In this document: positions 52,902 to 63,952 of the stretch, one piece after another
How the letters are laid out: every line of letters begins with the position of its first letter
How positions within the stretch are numbered: the first letter of the stretch is position 1
Assembly: GCA_900095835.1 (NCBI GenBank)
Contig: LT608321.1
Location: 2,013,164-2,077,163 of the forward strand
Direction of reading: 5' to 3'
Source: Ihuprevotella massiliensis
GTDB lineage: Bacteria; Bacteroidota; Bacteroidia; Bacteroidales; Bacteroidaceae
DNA: 64,000 bases
Notes under the pieces: generated by a model
Database searches by the model: none
The model's input: only the letters and a program-made list of their open reading frames with translations
What the model was told of the DNA's origin: nothing
Translations under genes and position numbers: made by a program

Positions 52902-53786
52902 ATGGCTGTAAAGAAGAAATATCCCAATTTGGGGCGCGGACTCGATGCCCTCATCTCCACTGGAGAAGTGAGCACTAGCGGTTCGTCGAGCATTAACGAG
53001 GTAGACATCCACAGCATCAAAGCTAACCCCAACCAGCCTCGTAGAGAGTTTGACGAAGAAGCTCTTGAAGAATTGGCAGAGAGCATTCGCCAGATAGGCA
53101 TCATCCAGCCCATTACCCTCCGACAAATGGAGGATGGCTCCTATCAAATCATTGCTGGTGAGCGTCGTTGGCGCGCATCACAGCGAGCAGGGCTTGACAC
53201 CATCCCTGCCTATGTGCGCACGGTCAACGATGAGGGCATGATGCAAATGGCATTGGTGGAGAATATCCAACGTGAAGACCTCAATGCGGTGGAGATTGCC
53301 CTTGCCTATCAAAAGCTCATCGAACAATATAGCCTCACACAAGACGCGCTCTCTGAGAAGGTGGGCAAGAAGCGCGCCACCATCGCCAATTATCTTCGAT
53401 TGCTCAAGCTCCCTGCTCAGGTGCAGATGGCGCTGAAGAAGCGCGAAATCGACCAAGGTCATGCACGGGCACTACTCGGACTGCAACAACCTTCACTGCA
53501 AGTGAAGCTCTTCAAAGACATTCAAGAGAAGGGCTATTCCGTGCGACAAGTCGAAGAGATGGTGAAAGCCCTCAATGCTGGGGAAGATGTGCATTCAGGT
53601 CGCCGCACCATCAAAAGTTCCTCCCAACTGGCGGAACAATATGTCCCTGTGCGAGATCGTTTGGCTACCATGTTCCAAACGAAAGTGGGCATGACTTGCA
53701 GAGCTGGAAAGGGAAATATCACCATTCCTTTTGCCAATGAAGAAGAACTCCAACGCATCCTCGCTTTGATGGAGCGTTTGGGCTAA
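52902..53786 (+). CDS. parB: Chromosome-partitioning protein ParB (Spo0J)
   Basis: 294 residues. It has the N-terminal nuclease-like fold with the CTP-binding GERRWRASQRAGL motif and ENIQREDLNAVEIALAYQKL, the central helix-turn-helix (TQDALSEKVGKKRATIANYLRLLKLP), and a C-terminal dimerisation segment. It binds parS and spreads as a CTP-dependent clamp. Length is typical. It is the second gene of a conserved Bacteroidales run. Confidence 0.97.
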   Translation: MAVKKKYPNLGRGLDALISTGEVSTSGSSSINEVDIHSIKANPNQPRREFDEEALEELAESIRQIGIIQPITLRQMEDGSYQIIAGERRWRASQRAGLDTIPAYVRTVNDEGMMQMALVENIQREDLNAVEIALAYQKLIEQYSLTQDALSEKVGKKRATIANYLRLLKLPAQVQMALKKREIDQGHARALLGLQQPSLQVKLFKDIQEKGYSVRQVEEMVKALNAGEDVHSGRRTIKSSSQLAEQYVPVRDRLATMFQTKVGMTCRAGKGNITIPFANEEELQRILALMERLG

Positions 53787-53892
53787 AAATCACAGGAAGA
53801 AACCATGTTGAGTGGGATGATGTCTGGCGTCATGCGAAAGGCGACGCAAGGATGCTCCTACAAGAAGAGTGTTTCTCTCAATCTATTGAGCG

Positions 53893-54702
53893 ATGAAGTA
53901 CCTCCTTTCTCGCATATTTTTGTTGCTGTTGCTCTGCTTTGTAGTAGAGCCTAATTGTCGTGCCGCCTTCTCAAGTACTTGGGACGCTCTTCCTCTTGCA
54001 GAGCGTAACGAGCAGTTAGCGTTTGACACCCTCTCTCGCAAAGACACTCTCACCACCGACGAAGCTGTGACAAAGGCACGTTTCGACAGTTTGGAACGAA
54101 GCCTCTCTCCACGCGTGGACACTGTGGCACTGGCGAAGCAAAGTCGTAAGGTGGTCGCAGCTCCTTTGGCAGCTAGTCAAGATTTGCAGCGACAAATGAA
54201 GAAACAATTTGTCCCCAATCCCCAGCGCGCACTATGGCTTTCGCTTGTGCTGCCTGGAGCTGGACAAATCTACAATCGAAAATACTGGAAACTTCCCCTT
54301 TTCTATGGCGGTTTCTTAGGATGTACCTACGCTTTCTTGTGGAATCAGCAGATGTATATGGACTATTCGCAAGCCTATCTCGACATCATGGACGATGATC
54401 CGCTCACCAATAGTTTCCGCAATCTCTTTCCACCCACCTACGACATCGACAGCCGTTTGGAGCAGTTTAAGACGGTTTTCAAAAATCGCAAAGACCGCTA
54501 TCGTCGTTATCGCGATCTCTCGGCTTTCACCTTCATCGGGGTGTATCTTCTCTCCGTTGTCGATGCTTATGTCGATGCACAACTGTCGGTCTTCGACATC
54601 AGTCCCGACCTCTCCTTGCAGGTCACCCCAGCCACCATCGACGCCTTTAATGGGCTGCAACGCCAGCAGAGCCTGGGCTTCGGGGCTACCCTCACGTTCT
54701 AG
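53893..54702 (+). CDS. DUF5683 membrane-associated protein
   Basis: 269 residues. A signal peptide (to about residue 24) is followed by a soluble region, then the diagnostic NPQRALWLSLVLPGAGQIYNRKYWKLPLFYGGFLGC segment with two hydrophobic helices, and a further helix (FTFIGVYLLSVVDAYVDAQL). The 'PGxGQIYN' motif is also seen in TM2-type proteins. The family regularly lies between parB and a lytic transglycosylase gene in Bacteroidales, suggesting an envelope role, but its function is unknown. Confidence 0.85.
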   Translation: MKYLLSRIFLLLLLCFVVEPNCRAAFSSTWDALPLAERNEQLAFDTLSRKDTLTTDEAVTKARFDSLERSLSPRVDTVALAKQSRKVVAAPLAASQDLQRQMKKQFVPNPQRALWLSLVLPGAGQIYNRKYWKLPLFYGGFLGCTYAFLWNQQMYMDYSQAYLDIMDDDPLTNSFRNLFPPTYDIDSRLEQFKTVFKNRKDRYRRYRDLSAFTFIGVYLLSVVDAYVDAQLSVFDISPDLSLQVTPATIDAFNGLQRQQSLGFGATLTF

Positions 54703-54819
54703 TGAGCCGGCTCGATGTGGCTTCAACGATTCAAGTATTATCTACGAAGTTTGTCGCACAGAAATCCAACCCCTTATGACAAGGGACGACAATCCTCTAA
54801 CGTATAAAGCTTAACGCTA

Positions 54820-56271
54820 ATGTCTTTATTCAAATATCTTCTAGCTTGTGCTGCCGCTGTACCCTTGTTGGGAGCGGCAATTCCTGCGCAGGCACGCACT
54901 TTTTCCACGAATCCTCCCACCACGGTCGTTGCACCAGATCAAGTGCCCAACCCTGAGGTCAATCCTACAGAGGGTATGCTTCAGAATGTCGATGCACAAC
55001 TCAACACGTGGTACGTCAAGAAATATATGGTGGTAGACTCCACTTGTCTCACCCACGTGGCAGATGTCAATGTCACTCCCGAAGTGTACAAAGACCGTCT
55101 GCGTCGTCTTCCCACCACCATCGAGATGCCCTACAATGATGTGGTGCAAGAATATATCGATGCCTACACGGGACGCCTGCGTCGTTCGGTGAGCTTCATG
55201 TTGGGCGCACAAAACTTCTACATCCCTCTCTTTGAAGAAGCGCTTGAAGCGGAAGGACTTCCTTTGGAGTTGAAATATCTCCCCGTCATTGAGAGTGCAC
55301 TCGAACCCACAGCAACGAGCCGTGTTGGTGCTGCCGGTTTGTGGCAGTTCATGATTCCCACGGCACGAAAGTTCGATCTCACCATCAATAGTTTGGTCGA
55401 TGAGCGCCGCGACCCCATCAAGTCTAGTTGGGCGGCTGCACGCTATCTCAAAGAACTCTACAATAAATACAACGACTGGACACTCGCCATCGCTGCTTAT
55501 AATTGTGGACCCAACAATATCGCCAAAGCCATCAAGCGCGCTGGTGGTGTCAAAGACTATTGGGCGATTTATCCCTATCTCCCTCGCGAAACTCGTGGAT
55601 ATGTGCCTGCTTTCATCGCAGCCAACTACGTGATGAACTATTATTGTGATCACAACATCCCTGCGATGAAGACGCGAGTACCCATCGAAACGGACACCGT
55701 GGTGGTGACGCGCAACATCAGTTTGGCACAAATTGCAGGAGCCTGCGGTTTGGATTTGGAAGCCTTGACAGCGATGAACCCTCAATATCGCACTGGAGTC
55801 GTGCCTGGCTACACCGCGCCTTATGCCATTCGTATGCCACTCCCCACCATCGACCTCTTCTTGCAATTGGGTGATTCGGTCTATAACTATGCCGCTCCCG
55901 ACCAACCTCAGCGCCGCGAAGAGGTGACACCTGCTACCACAGCTAGTGCTACTGCCTCCAGCGACAATGTCGTGGGCGAAACTCGTGCGGAGCGTCGTGC
56001 CCGTTTGCGTCAAGAAGCTGCCGAGCGAAAAGCACAAGAGGCTGAGCAACGAGCATCGTCTAAGAAGGGCAAGAAAGACAAAAAAACGAAGTCTGAAAAG
56101 TCCAGCAAGAAAAAGAATAAGAAGGAGCGCACGAAAGAGGTGAACATTAAGTCAGGCGACACTTTGAGTGAAATCGCCGAACGCAATGGCACCACTGTGG
56201 CAAAGCTCCGCAAAATCAATAATATCAAAGGCAACAACATCCGCGCGGGTAAGAAAATCCGTGTGAAGTGA
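54820..56271 (+). CDS. MltD-like lytic transglycosylase with LysM domain
   Basis: 483 residues: signal peptide (cleavage near PAQA), an SLT domain (about 115-255) with the catalytic Glu in LPVIESALEP, SRVGAAGLWQFMIPTARKF and AIAAYNCGPNNIAKAI, a middle LysM-like region (about 290-350), a very Lys/Glu-rich charged linker (about 385-430, ERRARLRQEA... then KKGKKDKKTK...) and a C-terminal LysM domain (INIKSGDTLSEIAERNGTTV). It cleaves peptidoglycan glycan strands to anhydromuropeptides in the periplasm. The long basic linker is a notable feature. Confidence 0.92.
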   Translation: MSLFKYLLACAAAVPLLGAAIPAQARTFSTNPPTTVVAPDQVPNPEVNPTEGMLQNVDAQLNTWYVKKYMVVDSTCLTHVADVNVTPEVYKDRLRRLPTTIEMPYNDVVQEYIDAYTGRLRRSVSFMLGAQNFYIPLFEEALEAEGLPLELKYLPVIESALEPTATSRVGAAGLWQFMIPTARKFDLTINSLVDERRDPIKSSWAAARYLKELYNKYNDWTLAIAAYNCGPNNIAKAIKRAGGVKDYWAIYPYLPRETRGYVPAFIAANYVMNYYCDHNIPAMKTRVPIETDTVVVTRNISLAQIAGACGLDLEALTAMNPQYRTGVVPGYTAPYAIRMPLPTIDLFLQLGDSVYNYAAPDQPQRREEVTPATTASATASSDNVVGETRAERRARLRQEAAERKAQEAEQRASSKKGKKDKKTKSEKSSKKKNKKERTKEVNIKSGDTLSEIAERNGTTVAKLRKINNIKGNNIRAGKKIRVK

Positions 56272-56282
56272 TGACTTTGACG

Positions 56283-56495
56283 AGTCTAGACGTTAGAGAA
56301 TAAGCGTAAGACATTAGCCGTGGAAAAACGATTCACCCCTAATGTTGTGTGCATCTTATCTCTAAAGTCTAGATTCGTTTCGTTTTAGCTAGATACTTTA
56401 GACTGTTTTGCATCAGAGTTTAACGTCTACTCTCTAGCATCTAACGTCAAACGTCTACACTCTAACGTCCAATCTCTAATGTCTACCGTCTAATG
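56283..56495. repeat. Heptamer array between mltD-like gene and rsh
   Basis: TAGACGTTAG at 56285-56297 near the upstream stop, then degenerate sequence, then TCTAACG-type heptamers (56423-56495) whose last unit supplies the ATG of the rsh gene at 56493. Confidence 0.8.
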
Positions 56496-58739
56496 TCTCA
56501 AGAAATTCAAGACGAAGCCCTCATACAGTCCGCCTTTCAGCGATTGCTCGACACCTATCTTGCCTCACCCCACCGCAAGAAGACCGAAATCATCACCAAG
56601 GCTTTCAATTTTGCTAAGGCGGCACACCGAGGAGTGCGCCGTCGCAGTGGAGAACCCTACATCCTCCATCCCATCGCAGTGGCACAAATATGTTGCGAAG
56701 AGATGGGGATGGGCTCTACTACCATTTGTGCAGCTCTCCTTCATGACGTGGTGGAAGACACAGACTACACACGCGACGACATTGCCAACCTCTTCGGGGA
56801 AAAAATTGCCAACATCGTTGAAGGAGTCACTAAAGTCAGTGGGGGGCTGCTAGGCAATCGGGCTTCTATGCAAGCGGAGACTTTCAAGAAAATCTTGCTC
56901 ACCATGAGCGACGACATCCGTGTGATTTTGGTCAAAATAGCCGATCGCTTGCACAATATGCGTACGCTCTCTTCCATGTTACCTTCTCGACAATACAAAA
57001 TTGTGGGAGAGACGCTCTACATCTTTGCGCCTTTGGCTGACCGTTTGGGGTTGAATCGCATCAAAACAGAACTCGAAGATCTTTCTTTCAAATATGAGCA
57101 TCCCGATGACTACAATGCCGTGATGCAACATTTGAAGGATTCCCAGCTCGAGCGCGATGATGCCATCAACGATTTCACACCTGCCATCCGCGCGGCTCTC
57201 GATGCACGCGGCATTGACTACGAACTCAAGGCGCGCATCAAGAGTCCTTATAGCATCTGGCAAAAGATGCAACGCAAGCACGTGCCCTTTGAGGAAGTGT
57301 TTGACATTTTGGCGATTCGCATCATCTTCCATCCCAAAGAGCGCGACAATGAAATAGCCGAGTGCTATGCCATCTATGCGGCACTCACGCAAATCTATAA
57401 ACCTCACCCCTCAAGATTCCGCGACTGGCTTTCGACACCAAAGGCTAATGGATACCAAGCGCTCCACAATACTTTCATGTCGCATCAAGGTAAATGGATT
57501 GAAGTGCAAATCCGTTCTGACCGCATGGACGATATTGCTGAAGGTGGTTTTGCCGCGCACTGGAAATATAAGTCGCCAGAGACGGAAGTGGAAGAGCGTG
57601 AACTCGACACTTGGGTCAATTCTATCAAGGAAATCCTCGATGATCCCCAGCCCGACACGCTCGACCTTCTCGATACCATCAAACTTAACCTCTTTGCGTC
57701 AGAACTCAATGTCTTCACCCCAAAAGGAGATATCCTGACTTTGCCACAAGGTGCCACGGTCCTCGATTTTGCCTTTGCCATCCACTCCATGGTGGGCAGC
57801 CATTGCATTGGTGGTAAAGTCAATCACCGACTTGTGCCCATGAGTCATCGCTTGGCAAATGGTGACCAAATCGAGATTCTCACCTCGCAGTCGCAGACCA
57901 TTCAACCCGATTGGATGAACTTTGTCACCACGGGGAAGGCGCGCGGTCGCATTGCTGCTGCGCTACGACGTGCAGCCCGTGAGTGTCAGCGAAAGGGCGA
58001 GAACATTTTACGCGAGTTTCTCAAAATGCACGAGGTGGAGGACAATGATTCCAACCTCCATAAGATAAGGTCTTTCCATCGTTTCGACACTCCTTCTGCC
58101 CTTTATCAGGCTTTGGGAGAAGGACGTCTTGTCCTCTCCGATGCCGATGTGCAGCATCTCTTGGGCAAGAAAACCTCACGCAGATGGGGATGGCGCCGTT
58201 TTGTGCCCTTCCTTAAAGATAAATCGCTGCCCGAAAACTTGGAGTCACAAGATGCTTTGGATGCGAATTTCGTCGAACAACTGGATCGTAAGGCCATCCT
58301 TACGCTCTCTGATGAGGTGATCAATCACTGCGAAATCTGTTCGCATTGTCGCCCAATCAAGGGGGATGAAGTGATGGGCTACATCAACAATCATCATCTC
58401 GAACTTCATCGCCGAGATTGTAGTGTTGCCCTCAAGCACAAAACGAGCTTTGGCAACAACATCATTGCCACCGTGTGGGACAACTCCCGCCCCTCTGTGC
58501 ATCTCTACGATGCAACGATTCACGTGGAGGGTATCGATAGTCCGAGTGTCTTGCAAGAAATCGCTTTGGTCTTCTCTCAGCATCCGCAATATCAGCTCCA
58601 TAGCATCCAGCTCAAAGCGCATGATGGCATTTTCCACGGCACGCTTGGCGTACGCATAGCCTCCACCGCTGAGGTGCAGAAGCTCTGTTCTCTCCTCCTC
58701 AGTGCTGGGCAAATCACCAAAGCTAATCGTGGCAACTAA
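56493..58739 (+). CDS. Bifunctional (p)ppGpp synthetase/hydrolase, RelA/SpoT family
   Basis: 748 residues: HD hydrolase domain (about 40-190; YILHPIAVAQI, LLHDVVEDTDYT), synthetase domain (about 235-350; the RIKSPYSIWQKM, FDILAIRIIF and KANGYQALHNTF motifs), TGS (about 405-465; NVFTPKGDILTLPQGATVLDFAFAIHS), helical and zinc-finger parts with HCEICSHCRPIKGD, and a C-terminal ACT domain. HD residues are intact, so it should both make and degrade the alarmone. It is encoded by a gene whose ATG lies in a heptamer repeat. Confidence 0.95.
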   Translation: MSQEIQDEALIQSAFQRLLDTYLASPHRKKTEIITKAFNFAKAAHRGVRRRSGEPYILHPIAVAQICCEEMGMGSTTICAALLHDVVEDTDYTRDDIANLFGEKIANIVEGVTKVSGGLLGNRASMQAETFKKILLTMSDDIRVILVKIADRLHNMRTLSSMLPSRQYKIVGETLYIFAPLADRLGLNRIKTELEDLSFKYEHPDDYNAVMQHLKDSQLERDDAINDFTPAIRAALDARGIDYELKARIKSPYSIWQKMQRKHVPFEEVFDILAIRIIFHPKERDNEIAECYAIYAALTQIYKPHPSRFRDWLSTPKANGYQALHNTFMSHQGKWIEVQIRSDRMDDIAEGGFAAHWKYKSPETEVEERELDTWVNSIKEILDDPQPDTLDLLDTIKLNLFASELNVFTPKGDILTLPQGATVLDFAFAIHSMVGSHCIGGKVNHRLVPMSHRLANGDQIEILTSQSQTIQPDWMNFVTTGKARGRIAAALRRAARECQRKGENILREFLKMHEVEDNDSNLHKIRSFHRFDTPSALYQALGEGRLVLSDADVQHLLGKKTSRRWGWRRFVPFLKDKSLPENLESQDALDANFVEQLDRKAILTLSDEVINHCEICSHCRPIKGDEVMGYINNHHLELHRRDCSVALKHKTSFGNNIIATVWDNSRPSVHLYDATIHVEGIDSPSVLQEIALVFSQHPQYQLHSIQLKAHDGIFHGTLGVRIASTAEVQKLCSLLLSAGQITKANRGN

Positions 58740-58799
58740 CCTTTGGCACGTCTTACGTCCTGACTCATTATTTGATATATTCTTAACCTCTTTGTTCTA

Positions 58800-60944
58800 G
58801 TGGACATTCAGAAAATTTCTATTGAAACAACACTTACAGGTGACTCTCTTCAATATACAATTCCTGTTTATCAACGTTATTATAATTGGAGCCGAAAACA
58901 ATGCGAACAATTGTTTCAAGATGTGTGCCGTGTGATTAGTTCGAAGGAAGAGCATTTCTTTGGAAGTATAGTTATAAAAAATGAGGGCTTGAGCAAGCTT
59001 CTTATAGATGGTCAACAACGTATTACTACAGTATCGCTCATGCTTCTGGCTATGTATCGTCTGGCTAAAGAAGAAAAGAAGGAAGCTAAGCCCAATCTTT
59101 TAGACAACATCTCTAGGAAGTGCTTTTTCTATACTGATGAAAGTGATGAATGTCAGCCACGTATCATGCATATTGAGCAGGATCAAGAGGCTTATACTAG
59201 GTTGCTCCAAGGTGATGTAGATAATTTTGTGCAGTACTCAAACATCACACGAAATTTTTATTACTTCTATGATAACATCCGTGATTCGGTCTATGAAATC
59301 AAGGATTTCTATGAAGCCTTAAAATCTTTGCAGGTCGTACTCATTGGTTTAGAAGGCAATGATAATGCACAACTCATTTTCGAATCGCTCAATTCCACAG
59401 GGCTCGCACTTACTGATGGTGATAAGATTCGGAATTTTGTGTTGATGAATCTGCCTGAGAAGTCGCAACGACTTTGTTATACAAAATATTGGAAGTATAT
59501 AGAGGAAAAGGCTAACTACACTGGGGATACACAAAATGCCCTTAACGCTGTTACGTTGTTTGTGCGTGATTTCCTCACGGCGCACACACGTAACACACCC
59601 AATATTTCCGATGTTTACCCTCGCTTCAAAGAATTTGCAAAAGATTGGCAAGAGAAACCAGAAGAACTTTTGGCGTTAATGGCGAAATTTGCAGACTATC
59701 TCTATCAAATTGAGAATGCAGATACTTCTTCCCAGTCTCTTAATGTGCATCTTCGACGTTTCGCCCTGCTTGAGATTAGTGTAGCTCATCCATTCTTAAT
59801 GCGAATCGTAGATGAATTCTATGAAAATAGACTCTCGAGTGATGACGTGATTCGCATTATTTCTGTTGTCGAGAATTACGTTTTCCGTCGTTTTATCTGT
59901 GGTCTTTCTTCTAATGCACTGAACAATTTATTTGCTACACTTTATGAAACGGCAAGTCGATTAGTAAAAGAGCAAAATATTTCGCTAGTGGATGCAATAA
60001 CTTTCTTGCTGGTTACAAAAAAAGAGTCTTCAAGATTTCCCAATGATGAAGAGTTTTCTCAAGCCTTTGCAGTAAAGAATGTATATAAGATGCGTCCTAA
60101 GAACAAGGTGTACCTTTTCTACCGATTGAATGCTGCACTTGGATTGGAGAATGAAGCGGATACCTCGGTGATTGATAAGATGCAAGAGCGAGGTGGACAT
60201 CTGCTGTCTATCGAACATATCATGCCGCAGAGATTGAGCAACGAGTGGAAAGATGCATTAGGAGTGAATGCGGAGGAAATCCATGAAAAATGGTTGGATA
60301 CAATCGCAAATCTTACACTCACAGGCTACAATACTAATTATAGTAACAAGCCTTTCCATTTTAAGCGTATAGAAGTTCTCGATGGAGAAGGTAACAAGGT
60401 GGGCTTTGCTTATTCTGCCTTGCCAATCAATAAATTCATAGGTGAAAAATTGTCCTGGACGGAACAGGAGTTGATAGAGCGCTGTGAACTACTAACACAA
60501 TGTGCTCTTAAGATTTGGCACAAACCACAAAGTCTAGGAATCTCGCGCCAGCACGCTCGTGAAACTTTGGCGCTTTCCTCTGACTCAAGTGATTTTACCT
60601 ATAAGCAGATTATAGAATGCTCCTTCGAGGATGAAGTAATAGTGGCAAAAAATAATCAGAGCTGGAAGGATTTCTTTGTCGATATCATGAAGGTTCTCGA
60701 TACAAACTACCATCATGAACTTCTTCAAATTGCGAGTGATCCTTCTTTGACAAAGTTGCTACAAAAAGAGAATACGAAATTTAGACAGAGTGTGGAGGTG
60801 CTCCCTGGCATCTACGCCTATCTTTTAAGTTCAACCCAAACTAAAATAGAAATCTTACAAGGTATATTCCAGTCTTTGTATATTGACCTAGATAGTGTAC
60901 TCTTCCAGGTTAGAAGCAAAAAAACAACCTCAGATGAGGAGTAG
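58800..60944 (+). CDS. DUF262/DUF1524 (GmrSD-type) putative restriction protein
   Basis: 714 residues from a GTG start. The DUF262 N-terminal domain has the NTPase-like motif IDGQQRITTVSLML (about residues 69-82) and IPVYQRYYNWSRKQC. The DUF1524 domain (about 460-580) has the His-Me-type nuclease site IEHIMPQ and NLTLTGYNTNYSN. Such proteins, including GmrSD, are type IV modification-dependent restriction enzymes or phage-defence effectors. The last 135 residues form an extra region of unknown family. It lies just before the rRNA operon, with AT-rich DNA and codon use unlike the rsh gene, suggesting acquisition. Confidence 0.88.
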   Translation: MDIQKISIETTLTGDSLQYTIPVYQRYYNWSRKQCEQLFQDVCRVISSKEEHFFGSIVIKNEGLSKLLIDGQQRITTVSLMLLAMYRLAKEEKKEAKPNLLDNISRKCFFYTDESDECQPRIMHIEQDQEAYTRLLQGDVDNFVQYSNITRNFYYFYDNIRDSVYEIKDFYEALKSLQVVLIGLEGNDNAQLIFESLNSTGLALTDGDKIRNFVLMNLPEKSQRLCYTKYWKYIEEKANYTGDTQNALNAVTLFVRDFLTAHTRNTPNISDVYPRFKEFAKDWQEKPEELLALMAKFADYLYQIENADTSSQSLNVHLRRFALLEISVAHPFLMRIVDEFYENRLSSDDVIRIISVVENYVFRRFICGLSSNALNNLFATLYETASRLVKEQNISLVDAITFLLVTKKESSRFPNDEEFSQAFAVKNVYKMRPKNKVYLFYRLNAALGLENEADTSVIDKMQERGGHLLSIEHIMPQRLSNEWKDALGVNAEEIHEKWLDTIANLTLTGYNTNYSNKPFHFKRIEVLDGEGNKVGFAYSALPINKFIGEKLSWTEQELIERCELLTQCALKIWHKPQSLGISRQHARETLALSSDSSDFTYKQIIECSFEDEVIVAKNNQSWKDFFVDIMKVLDTNYHHELLQIASDPSLTKLLQKENTKFRQSVEVLPGIYAYLLSSTQTKIEILQGIFQSLYIDLDSVLFQVRSKKTTSDEE

Positions 60945-61042
60945 CACTTTACTTTCTATTTTTTTCTAAGCGTTCAACAATATAACACTGGGAACTTTTT
61001 ATCTCAAATGTCGGTTAACAGCTGATTAGAAGAATTGGAAAT

Positions 61043-61078
61043 GCAGCTTTTTGTATGCTAACAAAAAGCTGCTCTCTT
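61043..61078 (+). terminator. Terminator after the DUF262 gene
   Basis: 12-bp stem GCAGCTTTTTGT / ACAAAAAGCTGC (61043-61054, 61061-61072), then TCTCTTGTTTG. Confidence 0.7.
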
Positions 61079-61166
61079 GTTTGTTGATTGCACTAGCCTT
61101 ATATATATGGCTATCCATTGTTTCCTGCCCGTTAGCTTCCTTTCTCCGTGGTGTGGAAAAAAAACT

Positions 61167-61313
61167 CCGACGTTTTTGGGAAAAAGTCCAACGTTTTTCG
61201 GAAAATCTCCCACGTTTTTGGAGAAACGTCCGAGATTTTTCGAGGAATGTCCAACGTTTTTTGAGGAAGTGCCGAGCATTCACTGACAATCTCCGAGAAA
61301 TGCTCGAGAAATG
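61167..61313. repeat. 21-bp repeat array 3 (seven units)
   Basis: Seven consecutive 21-bp units starting at 61167, each CC(G/A/C)ACG- or CCGAG-led with T-tracts. The first three are closest to the consensus and the last two are strongly diverged. It is upstream of the rRNA promoter. Confidence 0.85.
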
Positions 61314-61516
61314 TTGCAGGTTAAGGAAGTATTTAAGGGACATAAAGCCCGTTTTTACGATGAGATGGAGCAAAACACGGCAAAAGGGGACAAAAAGCCC
61401 CAAATCTCGTTCTGGGGGATTTGGGCGAAAAATGGGCTTTACAGTATAATCCTGCGTAGTCTAGATGGCAAAATAGCGCCGTCTAAAATTTTTCTGCGAT
61501 TTTTTTGTAGGAAGTC

Positions 61517-61547
61517 TTGGTAGTTTGCGAATCTTGCCGTACTTTTG
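61517..61547 (+). promoter_or_regulatory. rRNA operon promoter
   Basis: TTG (61517-61519), 20 bp, TACTTTTG (61540-61547). The leader to 16S is about 270 nt. Confidence 0.75.
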
Positions 61548-61819
61548 CATCGCAATCGGGACGCAAGGGTCACTTGCTAAGATACAACGTGCTTAGTTAG
61601 ATGAGACTTGACAACCTGAACGCCTGACAGCAGCAAACGAGCTGCGAAGTCATTGAAACGATTACATAACAGATTGTAGAGAAGTACAAGGAACAATCAA
61701 CAATGAAGCAGAAGTGCTTCGGGTAAAATGAATTGTACCGTCAATTTCTACTCCAAATCCAAAGTAACAAGACAGGAAGCTGAGCAATTTATACAGAATC
61801 AAAACAAATTATTATATTA

Positions 61820-63346
<1,527 letters not shown>

Positions 63347-63506
63347 TGGAAGTTCAGTTACCTGGTTACTTGAATGGAAATAAAAGAAAATGGTACAATT
63401 TAGAAGATTGTCACCTATACTTCTCGCAATAGGTTATGCTAAGCATAAGAGAAAGATGAAGCCGAGCAGCTCTGAAGTAGTTTGACTTGCGTGGATTTTT
63501 TCTGCC

Positions 63507-63580
63507 AGTCCTATAGCTCAGTTGGTTAGAGCGCCACACTGATAATGTGGAGGTCGGCAGTTCAAATCTGCCTGGGACTA
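63507..63580 (+). tRNA. tRNA-Ile (GAT)
   Basis: Acceptor AGTCCTA / TGGGACT, anticodon loop CTGATAA with GAT, T-loop CAGTTCAAATCTG. It lies in the 16S-23S spacer. Confidence 0.95.
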
Positions 63581-63613
63581 CTTGCAAACGGAGCACCGCG
63601 CTCCGAAGATTTG

Positions 63614-63686
63614 GGGGATTAGCTCAGCTGGCTAGAGCACCTGCCTTGCACGCAGGGGGTCAACGGTTCGAATCCGTTATTCTCCA
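63614..63686 (+). tRNA. tRNA-Ala (TGC)
   Basis: GGGGATTAGCTCAGC start, anticodon loop CTTGCAC with TGC, T-loop CGGTTCGAATCCG. The acceptor has one T-T mismatch as read here. It is the second spacer tRNA, the usual Bacteroidetes order. Confidence 0.93.
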
Positions 63687-63907
63687 CTCATTCTACTGCT
63701 CAGTCGCAATGATGATAAGACATCAAAGCATAATGACAGAGCAAGAGATCTTTGACATATTGAACACGCAACAAGTTGATTCTTGTTTCCATCCATCGCA
63801 AGGTGAGATGCGAAAACAGAGAATCATCCAAGTAACGAAACAAAGGTAAACGAAAGTACAGCTTTAAGTATATTCCCACCTTCTAGTTACGAAAGGATTA
63901 GCAAAGA

Positions 63908-63944
63908 CTAAGGTCTAACGTCTAATTCCTAACGTCTAGAATAA
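63908..63944 (+). repeat. Short heptamer array inside the rRNA spacer
   Basis: GTCTAACGTCTAATTCC then TAACGTCTAG, about 10-45 bp before the start of 23S rRNA. The same heptamer family occurs at the protein-gene arrays. Confidence 0.75.
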
Positions 63945-63952
63945 GGAAAAGG

